Shown: positions 1-7,726 of the stretch, in pieces
Layout: every line of letters starts with the position of its first letter
Numbering within the stretch: position 1 is the first letter of the stretch
Assembly: GCA_903851415.1 (NCBI GenBank)
Contig: CAINOE010000163.1
Location: 1-37,512, forward strand
Reading direction: 5' to 3'
Origin: an uncultured Rhodopila sp.
GTDB lineage: Bacteria > Pseudomonadota > Alphaproteobacteria > Acetobacterales > Acetobacteraceae
DNA: 37,512 nucleotides
Notes under the pieces: model-generated
The model's input: only the letters and a program-made list of their open reading frames with translations
The model's database searches: none
What the model was told of the DNA's origin: nothing
Position numbers and translations under genes: made by a program

Positions 1-162
1 CCGGAGAAAAGTTTGGCCGAGGCGTCGCTCTTGCATCGTCATGGCCCGGCTTGTCCGGGCCACCTATGTCAGCACCCTGCCGCGACAGGTGGCCCGGACA
101 AGCCGGGCCATGACGGTGGGGGAAAAGCCGTGCTCCGCACGATCCCTTACCCTGATGGCTAT
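1..162. repeat. Palindromic repeat copy A (left end outside window)
   Basis: The core is a perfect 29-bp inverted repeat: 37-65 pairs with 87-115 around a 21-nt loop, with outer ends CGTCATGG and CCATGACG. It is flanked on the left by CCGGAGAAAAGTTTGGCC and on the right by a tail ending CCCTGATGGCTAT near 145-162. The same flanks recur around the copies at 13867-14050 and 31576-31725, so the mobile or amplified unit is longer than the hairpin. The left outer arm would lie upstream of base 1. It encodes nothing convincing. Confidence 0.85.
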
Positions 163-172
163 GGGGGGCCAC

Positions 173-407
173 CCGGGTGCCTGAGCGGCCCGACGGCCGT
201 AACGTGAGTGAACAGGCTCGTAGTACCGCCGAAGCCGGGAAGGACCCTGGTTCCCGGGGCGTCTTCGCAGCGAATGGGCTGACCCCGGGGCGGGTGGACC
301 CGGGAATCGCAGATAAGTGCTCGCGGAATACCCCGCATGGGAGTCCGGAGGTTGTTCGGCGGCGGCAGGCCCGGTCAACCGCAGGCCGGGCAAACCGAAG
401 CACCCGG
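173..407. other. Unexplained GC-rich stretch with RNA-like long-range pairing
   Basis: There is no convincing gene between the repeat and ctaA. CCGGGTGC at 173-180 is perfectly complementary to GCACCCGG at 400-407 and encloses smaller hairpins: CCGGGAA 235-241 with TTCCCGG 251-257, GCGG 323-326 with CCGC 333-336, and GCCCGG 369-374 with CCGGGC 386-391. This could be a structured RNA, a ctaA leader, or a decayed group II intron domain. No known riboswitch, RNase P, tmRNA or SRP signature was recognised. In a GC-rich genome some of this pairing will be chance. Confidence 0.25.
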
Positions 408-483
408 TAAGCCCCGGCCCATCCCGCCCGTCGCGCACGAAAATCACGATCCTGCCGCCGAACAGCTTCATTAACCGCCGTGC

Positions 484-1587
484 ATGCCATATGATGCTGT
501 GATGCCCTTCGATGTGCATGAATTCCCCGGCGCCTCCCGCATGGATCGCGCAGCGGGGCGCAACAACCGCCGGATCGTCGCGATCTGGCTGTTCACCGTC
601 GCCGCCATGATCATGGTCATGATCGTGCTCGGCGGCGCCACGCGGCTGACCGGCTCCGGATTGTCGATCATGGAGTGGGCGCCGCTGATGGGCGCGCTGC
701 CGCCGATGTCCGACGCCGAGTGGCACCGGCTGTTCGCCCTGTACCAGAAAATACCGCAATACAACCTGGTCAATGACGGCTTCGGCCTGGACGGCTTCAG
801 GCACATCTTCTGGCTGGAATGGACCCACCGCCTGTGGGGCCGGCTGATCGGCGCCGTCTTCCTGCTGCCGCTGATCTGGTTCGCCGCCACCGGGCGGATC
901 GAGCGGCGCATGCTGCCGCGTTTGGCGCTGCTGTTCGTGCTGGGCGGACTGCAGGGCGCCGTCGGCTGGTTCATGGTCGCCTCCGGCTTCGAGCCGGACT
1001 CGACCGCGGTGTCGCCCTACCGGCTGGTCATCCACCTCGCACTCGCCCTGATCCTGTATGCCGCCACCATCTGGTTGGCGCTGTCGCTGCTGCATCCGGT
1101 CACCCGGCGCGTGCCGAAGCCGCTGGCGCCGCGGGTGCTGGCCTGGGCCTGCCTGGGGATGGTGGCGCTGACCATTATCGCGGGCGGGTTCGTCGCCGGC
1201 CTGCATGCCGGCCTCACCTACAACACCTTTCCGCTGATGGACGGGCGGCTCGTGCCGCCCGGCTATGCCGCGCTGCATCCGCTGCTGCGCAACCTGACCG
1301 AGAACGTCGCCGCTGTGCAGTTCGACCACCGCCTGCTGGCCACCCTGACGCTGCTCACGGTGACCGCGATGGGGTCGCTCGGACCCCTGTTCGGCTTGTC
1401 GAAGCCGCTGTCCGCCTGCCTGCTGGCCGCGGTCGCCTGCCAGTATATCCTTGGCGTGGCGACCTTGATGTTCGTCGTGCCCGTGCCGGTGGCGACCGCC
1501 CACCAGGCCGGCGCCGTCATCCTGCTGACCGCCGTCCTGGCCGTGCTGCACCGCCTGACGCACGGGCAGCCAAGGATTCTGGCCTGA
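484..1587 (+). CDS. ctaA: Heme A synthase (COX15/CtaA family)
   Basis: This integral membrane enzyme hydroxylates the methyl group of heme O to give heme A for a-type terminal oxidases. The 367-residue product has about eight hydrophobic segments. Four histidines stand in the places expected of the paired heme ligands of the family: H115 in EWTHRLWGR, H184 in VIHLAL, H281 in FDHRLLA and H339 in TAHQAG. The early GGATRLTGSGLSI stretch is also typical. The start is uncertain: ATG codons at 484, 502 and 541 are all in frame and none has a clear ribosome-binding site. The gene is followed by tldD on the same strand after a short gap. Its presence bears on which heme the nearby Cyo oxidase uses, because no heme O synthase gene (cyoE/ctaB) is in the window. 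Confidence 0.95.
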   Translation: MPYDAVMPFDVHEFPGASRMDRAAGRNNRRIVAIWLFTVAAMIMVMIVLGGATRLTGSGLSIMEWAPLMGALPPMSDAEWHRLFALYQKIPQYNLVNDGFGLDGFRHIFWLEWTHRLWGRLIGAVFLLPLIWFAATGRIERRMLPRLALLFVLGGLQGAVGWFMVASGFEPDSTAVSPYRLVIHLALALILYAATIWLALSLLHPVTRRVPKPLAPRVLAWACLGMVALTIIAGGFVAGLHAGLTYNTFPLMDGRLVPPGYAALHPLLRNLTENVAAVQFDHRLLATLTLLTVTAMGSLGPLFGLSKPLSACLLAAVACQYILGVATLMFVVPVPVATAHQAGAVILLTAVLAVLHRLTHGQPRILA

Positions 1588-1651
1588 CGAGTAGGCAAAC
1601 CGCCTGCCGCGTACCATCTTGCACGCAGCCACTTGTTTAGGATCGTCCCGC

Positions 1652-3091
1652 ATGAGCGCCATCGCCGCCACCGACAAACTGTTTTTCGAGCGTGCCGATG
1701 CCGCGCTGGACCAGGCAGCCGCGGCCGCCATCCTCGAACAGGCGCTGCGCGGCAGCGATGACGGCGAGCTGTTCCTGGAATACCGCGAGAACGAGTCGAT
1801 CAGCCTCGACGACGGCCATATCCGCACTGCGAATTTCGACTCCGGCATGGGCTTCGGCCTGCGCGCGGTGGCCGGCGAGGCGACCGGCTACGCGCATTCC
1901 GGCGAAATCTCCGAAGACGCGCTGCGCCGGGCGGCGGCGACGGTGTCGGCGATCTCCGCCGGCCATTCGGGCACGTCGTCCGAGCCGCCGCGGGCCACCA
2001 ATTCCCGGCTGTATTCGGACGCCAACCCGCTCAGCCTGATGGATTTCTCCGCGCGCACGTCGCTGCTGGGGGAGATCGACGCCTACGCCCGCGGCAAGGA
2101 CCCGCGCGTGAAGCAGGTGATGGCATCCATCAGCGGCGAGTGGCAGGCGGTGCAGATCATCCGCCCCGACGGCACGCGCGTCGCCGATCTGCGGCCGCTG
2201 GTGCGGCTGAACGTGTCCCTGGTGGTCGAGCAGAACGGGCGCCGCGAGACCGGCAGCCACGGCACCGGCGGGCGCTTCGCCTATGATTTCGTCACCAGGG
2301 AAAGCACCTGGCGCGGCGCGGTGGACGAGGCGTTGCGCCAGGCGCTGGTGAATCTGGAAAGCATCCCCGCGCCGGCCGGCGAGATGCCGGTGGTGCTCGG
2401 CCCGGGCTGGCCCGGCATCCTGCTGCATGAGGCGATCGGGCACGGGCTGGAGGGCGATTTCAACCGCAAGAAGACCTCCGCCTTCGCCGAACTGCTGGGC
2501 AAGCGCATCGCCTCCCCCGGTGTCACCGTCGTCGATGACGGGACCATGGCCGATCGGCGGGGGAGTCTGACGGTGGATGATGAGGGGACGCCGACGAACC
2601 GGACGGTGCTGATCGAGGACGGCATCCTGGTGGGCTATCTGCAGGATCGCCTGAACGCGCGGCTGATGGGGATGCCGGCCACCGGGAACGGGCGGCGGCA
2701 GTCCTATGCCCATGCGCCGATGCCGCGGATGACCAACACGGTGATGCTGGGCGGCCAGCATACCCCGGAAGAGATGATCCGGTCGGTGCAGCGCGGCATC
2801 TACGCGGTGAATTTCGGCGGCGGCCAGGTGGACATCACCTCGGGCAAGTTCGTGTTCTCCGCCAGCGAGGCCTACATGATCGAGGACGGCAAGGTCGGCG
2901 CCCCCGTGAAGGGCGCAACCCTCATCGGCAACGGCCCCGACTCGCTGACCAAAGTCCAGATGATCGGCAACGACATGGCGCTCGACCCGGGCATCGGCAC
3001 CTGCGGCAAGGCCGGGCAGGGCGTGCCCGTGGGCGTCGGACAGCCGACGCTGAAGCTGTCCGGACTGACCATCGGCGGCACGGCTGCGTGA
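1652..3091 (+). CDS. tldD: Metalloprotease TldD (PmbA/TldA family)
   Basis: TldD is the catalytic partner of PmbA (TldE). The TldD/TldE pair degrades unfolded peptides and matures some modified peptides such as microcin B17. The 479-residue length matches the family. The zinc-binding HExxxH motif is present as HEAIGH at residues 259-264, inside the conserved GILLHEAIGHGLEGDF segment, and is followed by NRKKTSAF. The C-terminal part contains the SGKFVFSASEAYMIEDGK stretch typical of TldD. An in-frame ATG at 1619 would add eleven residues, but the ATG at 1652 gives the usual N-terminus. The PmbA partner is not in this window. The protein is expected to be cytoplasmic. Confidence 0.93.
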   Translation: MSAIAATDKLFFERADAALDQAAAAAILEQALRGSDDGELFLEYRENESISLDDGHIRTANFDSGMGFGLRAVAGEATGYAHSGEISEDALRRAAATVSAISAGHSGTSSEPPRATNSRLYSDANPLSLMDFSARTSLLGEIDAYARGKDPRVKQVMASISGEWQAVQIIRPDGTRVADLRPLVRLNVSLVVEQNGRRETGSHGTGGRFAYDFVTRESTWRGAVDEALRQALVNLESIPAPAGEMPVVLGPGWPGILLHEAIGHGLEGDFNRKKTSAFAELLGKRIASPGVTVVDDGTMADRRGSLTVDDEGTPTNRTVLIEDGILVGYLQDRLNARLMGMPATGNGRRQSYAHAPMPRMTNTVMLGGQHTPEEMIRSVQRGIYAVNFGGGQVDITSGKFVFSASEAYMIEDGKVGAPVKGATLIGNGPDSLTKVQMIGNDMALDPGIGTCGKAGQGVPVGVGQPTLKLSGLTIGGTAA

Positions 3092-3295
3092 TCTTTCATC
3101 GGCATGGCCCGGCGTGTCCTGGCCGCCTGCAGCCGCACAAGCCGCGGGCGGCGTGAACAGTTCGGACGGGCGGGCGCGCCCGGGCTGCCCTGTTTTTGTG
3201 CGAATGCCTGTCTTGCGAGCATGTAACAAATGACAAATCCGGCGGATTCCGACCTTGTTATGGACAGCCCGGCACGATTTCGTCATCACCACTGA

Positions 3296-4069
3296 ATGAT
3301 CCTGCGCCCATGCTCCCCGCGGTTCGCCGCCGCCCTTTTCATCGCGGCCTTGATGTCCACCGCAGCCCCGGCCGGCAGCCATGCCGGTGGCGCCTGTCCG
3401 GCCAATCCGGAGATGGAGGCATTGCATCTGCCGCATCTGAGGGCCGCGCTCGCCGCCGGGAAGGAAGGGCTGATCGTCGCACTGGGATCATCCTCGACCG
3501 AGGGCGCCATGGCGTCGGACAGTGCGCACACGTATCCCGCTGTGCTGCAGGAGGCGCTGGAGGAGGCATTGCCCGGGGCGCATATCGCGGTGATCAACCG
3601 CGGTATCGGCGGCCAGGACGCGCCGGAGGAGCTGGCGCGGCTGCAGGGCGACGCGATCGCCGTGCGGCCTCAGGTGGTCATCTGGCAGGTTGGCGCCAAC
3701 GGGGCGATGCGTCATGCCGATCCGGTGGTGTTTCACAGGATGGTGTCGGACGGGGTGGAGCGGCTGCGTGCGGCGGGGATCGACGTGATCCTGATGGACA
3801 ACCAGCGGTCGCCCCGGGTGCTGGCGGCAACCGATCATATCGTGCTGGAGGATTCGCTGCGCGACGTTGCGCGAGAGACCGCTGTGAACTTGTTCTCGCG
3901 CAGCCGGCTGATGGACGCGTGGTCGGATGAGGGCGCCAAGCCCGGTTTGTTTACGGCTCCGGACGGATTGCACCATAACGATCTCGGGTATGAGTGCGTC
4001 AGCCAGGCGCTGGCACGCGAGATCGTTTCGGCGATTAAAGCGCCGGTGACGGTGGCGGCGAGCAAGTAG
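3296..4069 (+). CDS. Exported SGNH/GDSL-family hydrolase
   Basis: This is a 257-residue SGNH-fold esterase or lipase-like protein with an N-terminal signal peptide (about residues 1-27, ending in a run of Ala and Pro). Block I is GSSSTEG at residues 64-70, a common variant of GDS in which the Ser after G-S is the nucleophile. Block II is the Gly of NRGIGGQDA, block III is the GAN of QVGANGAM, and block V is DGLHH, giving Asp223 and His226 of the DxxH pair. All four SGNH residues are therefore present. The substrate cannot be deduced; acetyl esters of polysaccharides or lysophospholipids are typical for the superfamily. The gene stands alone and ends 54 bp before a palindromic repeat that separates it from the convergent gcd gene. 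Confidence 0.85.
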   Translation: MILRPCSPRFAAALFIAALMSTAAPAGSHAGGACPANPEMEALHLPHLRAALAAGKEGLIVALGSSSTEGAMASDSAHTYPAVLQEALEEALPGAHIAVINRGIGGQDAPEELARLQGDAIAVRPQVVIWQVGANGAMRHADPVVFHRMVSDGVERLRAAGIDVILMDNQRSPRVLAATDHIVLEDSLRDVARETAVNLFSRSRLMDAWSDEGAKPGLFTAPDGLHHNDLGYECVSQALAREIVSAIKAPVTVAASK

Positions 4070-4122
4070 GCCGATTCCTTTTCGTCACGGCCGGATGTTT
4101 ATCGTCGCGGCCGGCGGTTAAT

Positions 4123-4200
4123 CGTCATGGCCCGGCTTGTCCGGGCCACCTATCGCCGCACGTGCTTGACGGGGTGGTCCGGACAATCCGGGCCATAACG
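4123..4200. repeat. Palindromic repeat copy D between convergent genes
   Basis: CGTCATGGCCCGGCTTGTCC opens the left arm (4123-4151), and a diverged complementary right arm runs to 4200 and ends CCGGGCCATAACG. The loop contains GCCGCACGTGCT, the reverse-complement version of the AGCACCCTGCCGC loop in copy A, so copies occur in both orientations. It lies between the 3' ends of the SGNH hydrolase and gcd, where it could act as a bidirectional terminator. Confidence 0.8.
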
Positions 4201-4225
4201 TTTAACGCAGCACAGCGACCACGCG

Positions 4226-6589
4226 TTATTGCGGCAGCGCATAAGCCACGATGGCATCGCCCAATTTCGTTCCGAAGCTGCCATGCCCGCCCGCGGCGGT
4301 TACAACGAACTGCCGCCCGCCCTCCGCATACGTCATCGGCGTCGATTGTCCCCCCGCCGGCAGCCGATCGGCCCAAAGCTCGCGGCCGGTGATGACGTCG
4401 AAGGCGCGGATGTAGTCATCCGCCGTCCCCGTCAGGAACGCCACCCCGCCCGCCGTCGTGATCGGCCCCCCCAGCATCGGCGTGCCGATCGGCAGGGCGA
4501 CCGGGATGGGGGAGCTGTCGCGGGTGGTGCCGACGGGATGCTGCCAGACGACTTTGTTCGTCTTCAGGTCCAGGCCCGCCATGTATCCCCACGGCGGCTG
4601 CAGGCAGGGAAGCCCGACCGGGGAGGTGAACGCCTTCAGGGTCACGCCGAACGGGGTGCCGTACATCGGCTGAGTTCCCGTCTCCTGGCCGGGCTTCAAA
4701 GACGACGGCGGAACCGCCGGATTGTCCGCGCCGCGCGGAATCAAGGTCGAAACGAACGGCACGCCCATCGGATTGGCGATGGCGATCTGCCGCACCGGGT
4801 CCACGGCGATGCCGCCCCACTCGAACATGCCGAGATCGCCGGGGAAAACCAGCGTCCCCTGCGTCGAGGGCGGGGTGAACGGGCCTTCGTAACGCAGCCG
4901 ATGAAAGGCGATGCGGCAGGCGAGCTGGTCGAACATCGTCGCACCCCACATCATCGACTCGGTCAGGTTCTGCCGCGGGCGGAAGCTGAGATCGGAGAAT
5001 GGCTGTGTCGGCGACAGGCGATCGCCGGGGGCGGGGCCTTGCGGGACGGGGGTTTCGGGGGCGGGTACGATCAGCTTGCCGTTGCGGCGGTCGAGCACGA
5101 AGATGTTGCCGGTCTTGGCGGGAATATACACCGCCGGAACGACGCCCTGATCGGTGCGCAGATCGACCAGGCTGGGCTGCGACGGGAAATCCATGTCCCA
5201 CAGATCATGGTGCACGTTCTGAAACGACCAGCGCAGCTTGCCGGTGGCGATGTCCAGCGCGACCACGGCGCTGTCGTATCGTTCCTCCAGCGGCGTGCGG
5301 TCGCCGCCCCATTGGTCCGCGGCGCCCTCGCCGAGTGGCACGTAAACGAGGCCCAGTTGCTCGTCGGCGGACGAAATGCTCCATGAATTCGGCGAGCCGG
5401 GGGTGTAGGTCTGGCCCGGACCCGGTATCGCGTTCTCGTTTTCGGCGCCTGCGTCCCAGGCCCAGACCAGGGCGCCGGTGTAGATGTCGAAGCCGCGGAT
5501 GACGCCGGACGGCACCTTGGTCGAATAGTTGTCGATGACCGATCCGCCGGCGATCAGGATCTTGTCGGTCGCGACGGGCGGCGATGTGATCTCGTAGAAC
5601 CCCGGCGTGGCATAGGGCATGCCGGCATCGAGGTCGATCCGGCCGTGCTGCCCGAAGCTTTCGCAGGGAATCCCGGTATCCGCGTTGAGTGCGAACAACT
5701 GCGCATTGTTGGTCCCAAGGAATATCCGCCGCGGGCAGTCGGCGGGCGCAGGAGCGCCGGAGGCGGTGACCGCCTGCGGCCTGGTTTCATGATAAGCGAC
5801 ACCGCGGCAGGTCAGGTGCTGGTATGTCGGGTTGTCGGTCAGATGCGGATCGAATTTCCATTTCAGCGCGCCCGTCGCGGCATCCAGCGCGAATGCCACC
5901 TGATGCGGCGAGCACAAATACACCATATGATTTGCCGCTATCGGCGTCACCTCCATGGTCGTTTCGATCGGATCGTTCGGCCCGCGCATGTCGCCGGTGT
6001 GAAATGTCCAGGCTGCCTTCAGAGTCTTCACGTTGCCGGGCGTGATCTGGGTCAGCGGAGAATAGCGGTCGCCAAACCCGGACCGTCCGTATGCCTGCCA
6101 ATCCGTTTCGGGCTGCATGGCGAGATCCGATTGCGTGCCGGTGCCGGCTGAGGGCAACGAGCCGTTTGTGTCGTGCGCGGACTGCACGAGCGATGCGCCG
6201 AGCGCGATGAACGCCAGGACGATCGTGCCCAGCAGGGCCAGACGCGGCAGTCTGGCGTGATCCGGGTAGAACCAGGGCATCAGGAGCCAGATGCCAAGCA
6301 GGACCGGCACGCCGCCGCGCGGTGCGAGCGGCCAGAAGTCGAGCCCGGCCTCCCACAGCGCCCAGATCAGTGTGCCGAGCAGAATGATGGAATACAGCCA
6401 GATCGCGGCGGGGCTGGTGCGGAACAGAAGAACCCCTGTCAGGATCAGGGCGATTCCGGTGGCGAGGTAATACGGGGAACCGCCCAGCGCGGCGAGCCAT
6501 CCTCCGCCCGCGGTGAGGCAAATGCCGATCAGGAGAAGAAGAAAGGCTGTTATCCAGACGACTGGCCGGGTGCGAAACAGTCTGTCCAT
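4226..6589 (-). CDS. gcd: Membrane-bound PQQ-dependent glucose dehydrogenase
   Basis: Oxidises D-glucose (and some other aldoses) to the lactone in the periplasm and passes the electrons to ubiquinone. At 787 residues it is close to E. coli Gcd (796). Residues 1-150 contain about five membrane segments that anchor the enzyme and bind quinone. The rest is an eight-bladed PQQ propeller with tryptophan-docking repeats, beginning YGRSGFGDRYSPL. Asp465 in HHDLWDMDFP and Lys492 in PAKTGNIFV match E. coli Asp466 and Lys493, which are needed for catalysis. GAGG sits four bases before the ATG. It lies 109 bp downstream of cyoD on the same strand, so the dehydrogenase and the quinol oxidase may share a transcript. 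A gluconolactonase-like gene that could act next lies at 28396. PQQ synthesis genes are not in the window. Confidence 0.95.
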   Translation of the reverse strand: MDRLFRTRPVVWITAFLLLLIGICLTAGGGWLAALGGSPYYLATGIALILTGVLLFRTSPAAIWLYSIILLGTLIWALWEAGLDFWPLAPRGGVPVLLGIWLLMPWFYPDHARLPRLALLGTIVLAFIALGASLVQSAHDTNGSLPSAGTGTQSDLAMQPETDWQAYGRSGFGDRYSPLTQITPGNVKTLKAAWTFHTGDMRGPNDPIETTMEVTPIAANHMVYLCSPHQVAFALDAATGALKWKFDPHLTDNPTYQHLTCRGVAYHETRPQAVTASGAPAPADCPRRIFLGTNNAQLFALNADTGIPCESFGQHGRIDLDAGMPYATPGFYEITSPPVATDKILIAGGSVIDNYSTKVPSGVIRGFDIYTGALVWAWDAGAENENAIPGPGQTYTPGSPNSWSISSADEQLGLVYVPLGEGAADQWGGDRTPLEERYDSAVVALDIATGKLRWSFQNVHHDLWDMDFPSQPSLVDLRTDQGVVPAVYIPAKTGNIFVLDRRNGKLIVPAPETPVPQGPAPGDRLSPTQPFSDLSFRPRQNLTESMMWGATMFDQLACRIAFHRLRYEGPFTPPSTQGTLVFPGDLGMFEWGGIAVDPVRQIAIANPMGVPFVSTLIPRGADNPAVPPSSLKPGQETGTQPMYGTPFGVTLKAFTSPVGLPCLQPPWGYMAGLDLKTNKVVWQHPVGTTRDSSPIPVALPIGTPMLGGPITTAGGVAFLTGTADDYIRAFDVITGRELWADRLPAGGQSTPMTYAEGGRQFVVTAAGGHGSFGTKLGDAIVAYALPQ

Positions 6590-6698
6590 GGATCCTCGCA
6601 GTGCTTGCCGGGGATTATCTATGGGTCTTCAATGTAAGAAGCGCGGTTCGCGTTCCTGACGGGGACGAACGATCACGGCCAAGTGCTGGCGAAAGCGC

Positions 6699-7073
6699 TC
6701 ACCGCTGCATCTGCATCATCTGTTCCATCGGCATCATGTTGTGGTTCATGTGCGCCATGATCCACAGCGATCCCGCCATGATCAGGATGACGATCAGCAC
6801 GCCGAACGCCAGCGCCATGACGTTGTTGACGTTGTCGGGACCCGTGGTGATGTGCAGGAAAAAGACCAGGTGCACCCCCATTTGCGCAACCGCCAGCACG
6901 GTCAGCGCGACGGGAATGCTCGGCCCCCAGACCAGCGAGGTGCCGGCCACGAAGAAAGAAACGATCGTCAGCAGGGCGGCCAGCCCGAGGCCGACGACAT
7001 AGGTCAGCACGCCGTGGGCGTTGTCCTCCCCTGGCGCGGTATCCGCCGCGTTTTCGGATTCATGCCCGCTCAT
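6699..7073 (-). CDS. cyoD: Cytochrome o ubiquinol oxidase subunit IV
   Basis: Small accessory subunit of the heme-copper quinol oxidase, thought to help CuB insertion and assembly of subunit I. The 124-residue product has three membrane segments, and the family stretch QMGVHLVFFLHI lies in the second. Its ATG (7071-7073) overlaps the cyoC stop in an ATGA, so a longer upstream reading of the frame is not used. The C-terminus is rich in Met and His (HMNHNMMPMEQMMQMQR), a potential copper-binding tail. This is the last gene of the cyo operon before gcd. Confidence 0.93.
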   Translation of the reverse strand: MSGHESENAADTAPGEDNAHGVLTYVVGLGLAALLTIVSFFVAGTSLVWGPSIPVALTVLAVAQMGVHLVFFLHITTGPDNVNNVMALAFGVLIVILIMAGSLWIMAHMNHNMMPMEQMMQMQR

Positions 7074-7726
7074 TGTCCCGCCCCCATCAGGTAAACGACG
7101 GTGAACAGTGCCACCCAGATGATGTCCAGCGCGTGCCAGAACAGGCTGAAACAAAGGATGCGCCGCAGGATGTCCGCCCGGTATCCCTTGGCGTAGACCT
7201 GCGCCATCATCGTCAGCAGCCACAAAAGCCCCGCCGTCACATGCAGCCCGTGACAGCCGACAAGGGTGAAAAACGCCGACAGGAACGCGCTGCGCGCCGG
7301 ACCAGCGCCCTGCGCCACCAGCCCCGCGAACTCGTGGATTTCCAGCGCCAGGAATGCCGCGCCCAACAGGAATGTCACGGACATTGCGCCATAGAACCAT
7401 GATCCCCGCCGCGTCTCCGCGCCGATGCCGGCGATGCCGCAGGCGAAGCTTGACAACAGCAGGCAGGCGGTCTCGACGGCAACGTTACGTAGATCAAACA
7501 GGTCCTTCCCGCTCGGTCCATCAGCGGTGTTGCCCGCCAGCACCGCGTAGGTCGCGAAGAACGCCGAAAACATGATGATGTCGCTGAGCAGGAAGATCCA
7601 GAACCCGTATCCGGTAATGATCCGCTTGGCCTGCAATCCGCCGCCGGCGTTCTCCGAGGCCGGATTGCGCAGACCGCCGCCGCGTCCGAGGCGATGCGGG
7701 TCCGCCGCCGCGACCAAGCCGCTCAT
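7070..7726 (-). CDS. cyoC: Cytochrome o ubiquinol oxidase subunit III
   Basis: Subunit III of the quinol oxidase, a 218-residue protein with five membrane segments. The sequence GYGFWIFLLSDIIMFSAFF after the N-terminal tail and the glutamate in LALEIHEFAG are characteristic of the heme-copper oxidase subunit III family. The near C-terminal FWHALDIIWVALFTVVYL is also typical. Subunit III stabilises the complex and supports proton uptake. The start ATG overlaps the cyoB stop by four bases, and the stop overlaps the cyoD start in the same way. This implies strict co-translation. Confidence 0.95.
   Translation of the reverse strand: MSGLVAAADPHRLGRGGGLRNPASENAGGGLQAKRIITGYGFWIFLLSDIIMFSAFFATYAVLAGNTADGPSGKDLFDLRNVAVETACLLLSSFACGIAGIGAETRRGSWFYGAMSVTFLLGAAFLALEIHEFAGLVAQGAGPARSAFLSAFFTLVGCHGLHVTAGLLWLLTMMAQVYAKGYRADILRRILCFSLFWHALDIIWVALFTVVYLMGAGQ

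Noticed and set aside
64..1848. 594-codon minus-strand frame opposite ctaA and the start of tldD
   Set aside because: Crosses two real genes and a palindromic repeat; no recognisable domain.
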